Assembly (NCBI GenBank): GCA_034716535.1
Contig: JAYEJW010000631.1
Location: 1-5,161, forward strand
Direction of reading: 5' to 3'
DNA length: 5,161 bases
DNA from: JAYEJW01 sp034716535
GTDB lineage: Bacteria > Pseudomonadota > Gammaproteobacteria > Chromatiales > Chromatiaceae
The notes beneath the pieces are model-generated. The model was not told where the DNA came from and did not search any database. It saw only the letters and a list, made by a program, of their open reading frames with translations. Of the stretch, positions 5,065 through 5,161 are shown piece after piece. The first letter of the stretch is position 1, and every line of letters begins with the position of its first letter. The position numbers and the translations under genes are program-made.

Positions 5065-5161
5065 CGTAGGGCGGATCAAGGAGCGCAGCGACGGATCCGC
5101 CGATGGCCGCGATTTTGGTGGGTCCGCTTCGCTTGACCCACCCTACAGCGGCCGGGGTGCC
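4994..5161 (+). pseudogene. Possible RAYT transposase N-terminal remnant (open at window edge)
   Basis: A plus-strand frame from ATG 4994 stays open for 56 codons to the edge. Its first 25 residues read MGYLRYRTPSGT then VECYFSITRGNLV. From memory, RAYT (REP-associated Y1 transposase) proteins begin Y-R-R, a few residues, P-G-G-T-Y-F-F-T-V, then R-x-N-L-L-V, so the order Y..R-x-P-x-G-T...Y-F-S-I-T-R-G-N-L is suggestive. The inserted residues (VEC) and the lack of later motifs suggest decay. From residue 24-25 onward the frame translates the REP pair at 5066-5146, which is unlikely to be native protein. RAYT genes are typically flanked by their own GTAG-type REPs, as here. The match is short and may be fortuitous. 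Confidence 0.3.
5066..5146. repeat. Inverted REP pair (BIME-like), element B
   Basis: GTAG (5066-5069) is followed at once by an 8-bp stem, GGCGGATC (5070-5077) with GATCCGCC (5094-5101), around a 16-base loop. After a 15-base spacer comes the mirror unit: GGTGGGTC (5117-5124) with GACCCACC (5135-5142), followed directly by CTAC (5143-5146). Two hairpins pointing outward with GTAG at each outer base is the classic inverted REP doublet. The two halves differ in stem sequence, as do those of element A, so the window carries several REP variants. Confidence 0.8.

Overview
The window comes from a GC-rich bacterial chromosome. GTAG-headed REP palindromes at the right end fit a proteobacterium, most likely a gammaproteobacterium, but this is inference; no marker gene settles the taxonomy. 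The layout is the distal end of a CRISPR-Cas locus (1-2040, plus strand), then a convergent two-gene operon (2197-4513, minus strand), then a gene-poor tract with REP palindromes (4514-5161).

Left part: the last 34 codons of cas4 (cysteine cluster), cas1 overlapping it by one base, cas2 two bases later, a 124-bp leader, and a CRISPR array of nine 28-bp repeats and eight spacers. These are the spacer-acquisition genes. Cas1 resembles the type I-B (HMARI) lineage; interference genes, if present, lie left of the window. The leader-distal repeat is truncated, so transcription runs rightward from the cas2 side.

The most informative signal is inside the array. Spacers 5 and 7 match at 30 of 36 positions, and read on the minus strand the differences are four silent codon changes plus one altered codon. 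They look like independent captures of the same protospacer from two diverged relatives of one mobile element. The other spacers also have an open, coding-like frame, and spacer 6 reads like the start of a helicase Walker A motif.

Middle part: a 492-residue IMP dehydrogenase/GMP reductase family protein with paired CBS domains and a non-canonical active-site loop is followed after 16 bp by a 273-residue NYN-domain nuclease with a C-terminal OST-HTH-like domain. They are probably co-transcribed and end facing the array. Whether they belong functionally with the CRISPR locus is unknown.

Right part: two inverted REP pairs (4587-4702 and 5066-5146) flank about 360 bp with no recognisable gene. 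A reading frame from 4994 to the window edge resembles the N-terminus of a REP-associated tyrosine transposase (RAYT) and is probably a remnant.
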